A stretch of DNA of 51,240 nucleotides from Candidatus Kryptoniota bacterium. GTDB taxonomy: Bacteria; Bacteroidota; Ignavibacteria; Kryptoniales; JAKASW01. The notes beneath the pieces were generated by a model. The model searched no databases. It was given only the letters and a program-made list of their open reading frames with translations, and was not told the origin of the DNA. Positions 47,389 to 51,240 of the stretch are shown one piece after another; positions within the stretch are counted from its first letter, which is position 1, and every line of letters starts with the position of its first letter. The translations under genes were made by a program, and so were the position numbers. The DNA lies in contig DATCTN010000013.1 of assembly GCA_036567965.1 (NCBI GenBank), forward strand, positions 1 through 51,240. Reading direction: 5' to 3'.

Positions 47389-48028
47389 CCTTGCCTCGGG
47401 TCCAGATCTTTACATGCTAGTCCAAAAGATATCTCTCCATGCCGGCAGAGGAATTTCTGACGATTCGAAATACGCTTGACACGCTGTATATGATCCCGGT
47501 TTTAAGGGGCTTGTCTGCAATGAGACCCACAATCCGTATCCCATGAATTGTATGAATCGAAACGTCTTAGTTCGGCACCTCCCATTCAAGAACGGAATAG
47601 GTCTTTCTGAATCTTGAATAGTGTACCAATCGTGACCTCGATAACCAATCGACTGAAGGGATGATAGAGTAGCTAATCCTCTCTGGGAGGCGAAAGTGAC
47701 TGCCAAAGCAAGTGTGCGTTCCCTTATTTGCTACTTAGTGCTGCCCTTCAGAGCTTATCGAACAGAAAAGGATAAGAAGATAGAGAATGGAATTGAGTTC
47801 ATGGTACTGCAGAACTAGAATCGATCGGTGTACATTGAATCCAGATCCGAGAATGGATTGCGTACTCCCAAGGATGTTTCAATTGTTCTCCCGGTTACGG
47901 AGGAAAATGAATGCCGTTTCGGTTATAATATGTGGCAGGTGCCGCAGATCGGCCACGGCGCTTGCCGCGCCACCAGGTATGGCTTAGGTAACTTAGTTAA
48001 TCTGAATTTTTCAAAGAGGAATATTGCA
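47389..48028. other. Spacer between the groESL region and the MgtA-type ATPase
   Basis: About 640 bases without a convincing gene. A 98-codon minus-strand frame (47410-47706) has an unnatural composition and no motif. I looked for a magnesium riboswitch before the ATPase gene and could not recognise one by eye. Confidence 0.35.
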
Positions 48029-50551
48029 ATGATTCAATTCCATCCGGCTTTCTGGAGTATTTCCTTAACCGATATGCTCAAAGAGCTGGAAGCAGTAAAG
48101 GATGGGTTGACTGCCGATGACGCCAGAAGGCGCCTCACCACTTATGGCTCTAATATCCTTAAGCCTCCAAAGCGAACGGATGTTTTGACGCTCCTGCTCA
48201 ACCAGTTCAAGAGTCCGATCATCCTCATCCTTTTCTTCGCCACGGGGTTGTCGTTTTTTCTAAGTGATCCGGTCGACGCTTTTATCATTCTTTCAATCGT
48301 CCTAGTCAGCGGCTTGCTGGGGTTCTGGCAGGAGCGGAGCGCATCGAACGCCGTAGAAAAACTCCTTTCCATCGTTGAGATCAAATCGGCGGTAATGCGT
48401 GATGGAAGATCACAGGAAATCCCAGTCGAAGAAATTGTGCCTGGTGACATCGTCATCCTGAACGCCGGGGATGTCGTTCCCGGTGACGGGCTGGTTCAAG
48501 AATCCCAAGATTTGTTCGTCGACGAAGCTATGCTGACGGGCGAGACTTTTCCCGCTGAAAAAATAGCGGGACAGTTACCGGCGGAGACACCTTTGGGTCA
48601 GCGGACAAACGCGCTATGGATGGGCACGCACGTAGTGAGCGGCAGCGCAAGGGCGCTGGTTGTCCACACCGGGAAGAACACCGAGTTCGGAAAAGTGTCC
48701 GAGCGTTTAAAACTCCGACCCCAGGAAACGGATTTTGAACATGGCATCCGGAGATTCGGCTATTTCCTGATGGAAGTCACTCTGGTGCTCGTGGTTGCTA
48801 TCTTTGCCTTCAATGTCTATCTGGCGCGTCCGGTCCTGGACTCGTTTCTCTTCTCGCTCGCGCTCGCAGTCGGACTGACGCCACAGCTGCTTCCGGCGAT
48901 TATCAGCATCAATCTATCCCATGGCGCCAAACGGATGGCTGAAAAGAAGGTCATTGTTAAGAGGCTCGCTTCAATTGAAAACTTCGGCAGCATGAGCGTT
49001 CTCTGTTCCGATAAAACCGGAACGCTTACCGAAGGAGTCGTGCACGTTCAATCAGCCCTTGATTCGGAAGGCAATACCAGCGAGAGAGTTCTTCATCAGG
49101 CGTATCTAAATGCCATCTACGAGACTGGCTTCACAAATCCGATCGACGAGGCCATCCGCACTTATCGGCAGTTTGATTTGTCCGGCTACCGGAAAGAGGA
49201 CGAAATCCCATATGATTTTCTTCGCAAACGATTGAGTGTGTTAGTTTCACATGATGGTACGCATGAGATGGTGACAAAGGGCGCGCTCTTGAATGTGCTC
49301 GCTGTCTGCTCATCGGTCGACGGCGGAGAGGGCGCCACGGCCGATATCGCTGCTGCGAGAGAGCGTATTCAGAAACACTTTGAGGAATTCAGTAGTAAGG
49401 GGTTTCGAACGCTGGGCATTGCTTACAAAAACATGGGGTCAGAGTCACGCATCAGCAAAGATGACGAGACGGGCATGACGTTCTCGGGATTCCTTGTCCT
49501 TTCCGATCTGCCCAAGCCCGGTATCGTCGAGACGATTACCAGCCTGAAGAATCTTGGAGTTGCGCTCAAGATCATCACGGGCGACAATCATCTCGTCGCT
49601 GCTAATGTCGGTCAACAGATGGGGTTGTCTGACAGGGCGATCCTCACGGGGCCGGACATTAGTAAATTGAGCGATGCCGCACTTATCAACCGCGTGGCGG
49701 GCGTTGATCTTTTCGCTGAGATAGAACCGAATCAGAAAGAGCGTATCATCCTCGCTCTGAGAAAAGCCGGAAATGTCGTCGGGTACATGGGCGACGGCAT
49801 GAATGACGCCTCGGCGCTTCATGTTGCCGATGTCGGGATTTCCGTCGAGAGCGCTGTAGATGTTGCCAAGGATGCGGCGGACATCGTCTTACTCGAAAAG
49901 GACCTGGGCGTTCTGGTGCAGGGTGTGCGCGAAGGGAGGGCGACTTTTGCCAACACACTCAAGTATGTGTTCATGGCAACCAGCGCCAACTTTGGAAACA
50001 TGTTCAGTATGGCCGGCGTATCTCTCATCCTGCCATTTCTTCCGTTACTCCCGAAGCAGATTCTCCTCACGAATCTCTTGACGGATTTCCCGGAGATGAC
50101 TATCGCCACCGATAGTGTGGATAAAGAAATGATCGACTACCCGAGACGATGGGACATTAAGGCAATCCGCAAGTTTATGATTACGTTCGGGATCGTGAGT
50201 TCGGTTTTTGATTATCTAACTTTTGCCGTGCTTCTGCTGTACCTTCATGCCACTCAGGTCCAGTTCAGAACCGGGTGGTTCGTGGAGTCAGTTGTCTCAG
50301 CATCATTGATCGTCCTTATCATTCGAAGTAGGAAACCGTTCTTCAAGAGTCGACCGGGGAATTATCTGTTAACGGCGACTCTGGTAATTGCTGTCGTAAC
50401 GGTGATTGTACCATTCACTCCATTTGCGGAGATTTTCGGGTTCAGCCCGCTGCCAATTCCATTTCTTCTGTTTATCGGTGTTATTGTATTGCTATACATT
50501 TTCACCGCCGAAATAGCGAAGAAGGTTTTTTACAAGAGGGTGAAAATGTGA
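48029..50551 (+). CDS. mgtA: Magnesium-transporting P-type ATPase (MgtA type, P3B)
   Basis: An 840-residue inner-membrane pump that imports Mg2+ at the cost of ATP. The ATG at 48029 follows AAAGAGGA with good spacing and the protein begins like the family; the longer frame from 47828 adds unrelated residues. Motifs are TGETFPAEK (actuator), GLTPQLLPAI in the fourth membrane span typical of MgtA/MgtB, DKTGTLTEG with phosphorylated D328, and GDGMNDASALHVADVGIS. The hydrophobic C-terminal spans are complete. It is monocistronic as far as visible. The substrate is assigned from the family. Confidence 0.9.
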   Translation: MIQFHPAFWSISLTDMLKELEAVKDGLTADDARRRLTTYGSNILKPPKRTDVLTLLLNQFKSPIILILFFATGLSFFLSDPVDAFIILSIVLVSGLLGFWQERSASNAVEKLLSIVEIKSAVMRDGRSQEIPVEEIVPGDIVILNAGDVVPGDGLVQESQDLFVDEAMLTGETFPAEKIAGQLPAETPLGQRTNALWMGTHVVSGSARALVVHTGKNTEFGKVSERLKLRPQETDFEHGIRRFGYFLMEVTLVLVVAIFAFNVYLARPVLDSFLFSLALAVGLTPQLLPAIISINLSHGAKRMAEKKVIVKRLASIENFGSMSVLCSDKTGTLTEGVVHVQSALDSEGNTSERVLHQAYLNAIYETGFTNPIDEAIRTYRQFDLSGYRKEDEIPYDFLRKRLSVLVSHDGTHEMVTKGALLNVLAVCSSVDGGEGATADIAAARERIQKHFEEFSSKGFRTLGIAYKNMGSESRISKDDETGMTFSGFLVLSDLPKPGIVETITSLKNLGVALKIITGDNHLVAANVGQQMGLSDRAILTGPDISKLSDAALINRVAGVDLFAEIEPNQKERIILALRKAGNVVGYMGDGMNDASALHVADVGISVESAVDVAKDAADIVLLEKDLGVLVQGVREGRATFANTLKYVFMATSANFGNMFSMAGVSLILPFLPLLPKQILLTNLLTDFPEMTIATDSVDKEMIDYPRRWDIKAIRKFMITFGIVSSVFDYLTFAVLLLYLHATQVQFRTGWFVESVVSASLIVLIIRSRKPFFKSRPGNYLLTATLVIAVVTVIVPFTPFAEIFGFSPLPIPFLLFIGVIVLLYIFTAEIAKKVFYKRVKM

Positions 50552-50715
50552 AGCGCAAGTATACGCCTGTCAAACCGAGAAATAAGGCCGATTGGACCGA
50601 AAGATAAGCTCGGAGTATCATCGGGATTGTGGCACCGATCGGCGACTACGCCTACACCTCCAAAGAGTTAATCCCTTTGAACGATTTCATTGAAAAAACG
50701 GTTATTGTATCTTGA
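50552..50715. other. Short spacer after the MgtA-type gene
   Basis: Nothing is recognised here. No terminator hairpin with a T run is seen between the ATPase and the next gene. Confidence 0.3.
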
Positions 50716-51240
50716 TTGTCGACGAAAAGCGACACCGGCAACGGTACGGATATCAAAGAGAATGCAAAAACAGGAGCCTTTATCAAACGCAAACTACATA
50801 TAGGAATAATCGACCTGGTTACCAAGGGGCCGACGCGTGCGCTGTGGGCGCGTGTGATGTACGCAAACTTTGCGAGCATCATGCCCCAGGTGCTGGGTGT
50901 GTGGTGTGAGGAACTCGGGCACGATGTGACACTGGTTTGCTATACGGGTTTTGAGAACCTGGTAGATGAACTTCCGCAGGATGTCGACGTCGTGTTCATC
51001 GGCGCATTCAGCGAAGCTGGACAGACAGCTTACGCACTGAGCAACTTGTTCAGGTCTCGCGGTGCGATCACCGTGCTCGGGGGTCCGCATGCGCGCTGTT
51101 ATCCGCAGGACGCGCAGAAATATTTCGATTACGTCGTAGGACTGACGGACAAAGAAGTAATCCGGGAAGTGCTGGACGACTGCTCTCAACATCGTCCTGT
51201 CGGTGTGCATATCACTGCAAAGCAGCAGCCTTCTTCGATA
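50716..51240 (+). CDS. B12-binding domain protein, probably radical SAM (partial, cut by window edge)
   Basis: An open frame runs from an in-frame stop just before TTG 50716 to the end of the window (175 codons). It has the Rossmann-like B12-binding arrangement that precedes many radical SAM domains: MYANFASIMPQVLGVWCEEL, LGHDVTLVCYTG, DVDVVFIGAFSEAGQTAYAL, AITVLGGPHARCYP and YFDYVVGLTDKEVI. The radical SAM CxxxCxxC part would lie beyond the edge. The TTG start is uncertain, as a later start is possible. Substrate unknown. Confidence 0.75.
   Translation, partial: MSTKSDTGNGTDIKENAKTGAFIKRKLHIGIIDLVTKGPTRALWARVMYANFASIMPQVLGVWCEELGHDVTLVCYTGFENLVDELPQDVDVVFIGAFSEAGQTAYALSNLFRSRGAITVLGGPHARCYPQDAQKYFDYVVGLTDKEVIREVLDDCSQHRPVGVHITAKQQPSSI

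Noticed and set aside
47410..47706. 98-codon minus-strand frame before the MgtA-type gene
   Set aside because: Composition and lack of motif or ribosome site do not support a gene.
47700..48028. Possible Mg2+ riboswitch before the MgtA-type ATPase
   Set aside because: I could not find the conserved M-box elements by eye; a covariance-model search would be needed to claim it.
50652..51210. Minus-strand frames at the right edge
   Set aside because: They oppose the B12-binding protein frame, which has clear domain features, and show none of their own.

Overview
The window looks like chromosome of a free-living member of the Ignavibacteria/Chlorobiota side of the Bacteroidota (FCB) group. The evidence is several proteins ending in the QNYPNPFNP-type type IX secretion (T9SS) sorting tail, a PorV-like outer-membrane protein, carboxypeptidase-domain TonB-dependent receptors and frequent TTG/GTG starts. 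I see no rRNA, tRNA, CRISPR array or intact insertion sequence. The assignment is by family resemblance only.

Layout. 1-271 holds the end of a T9SS-tailed gene followed by an orphan second tail. 0.8-1.8 kb is pfkA, flanked by two copies of a small repeated ORF; a third copy lies at 44.9 kb. 2.3-5.4 kb is a large secreted multidomain protein. 5.6-34.3 kb is one long plus-strand carbohydrate locus. In order it holds a LacI repressor with promoter and palindromic operator, a zinc dehydrogenase, a PfkB sugar kinase, a duplicated carbohydrate-binding secreted protein, a TonB-dependent receptor, a large FN3/C-tail secreted protein, a PorV-like protein, a parvulin-like protein and a secreted six-hairpin glycosidase. 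It continues with a three-gene sugar ABC transporter, a second shorter parvulin-like paralogue, two more six-hairpin enzymes, a GH130 enzyme and a GH2 beta-mannosidase. ATGA overlaps tie many of these genes together.

The GH130 plus GH2 pair points to beta-mannosides as substrate. The inferred flow is surface binding and transport through the TonB receptor/PorV set, periplasmic trimming, ABC uptake, cytoplasmic cleavage, then dehydrogenase and kinase steps into glycolysis. The LacI operator core is also present upstream of pfkA.

34.3-44.6 kb is on the minus strand. It holds an HTH remnant, an M1 aminopeptidase with T9SS tail, a P1B-type metal ATPase lacking a normal CPC motif, two tandem TonB-dependent receptors and a small exported protein resembling DUF2946. 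The last four look like a metal-handling cluster. 44.6-47.1 kb holds the third small-ORF copy and groES-groEL with a CIRCE-like palindrome. 47.1-48.0 kb is mostly gene-poor. 48.0-50.6 kb is an MgtA-type P-type ATPase. The right edge cuts a B12-binding, probably radical-SAM, protein.

The 8.8-20.3 kb block reads visibly more AT-rich than its flanks, which may mean a different history for the TonB receptor/PorV part of the locus.
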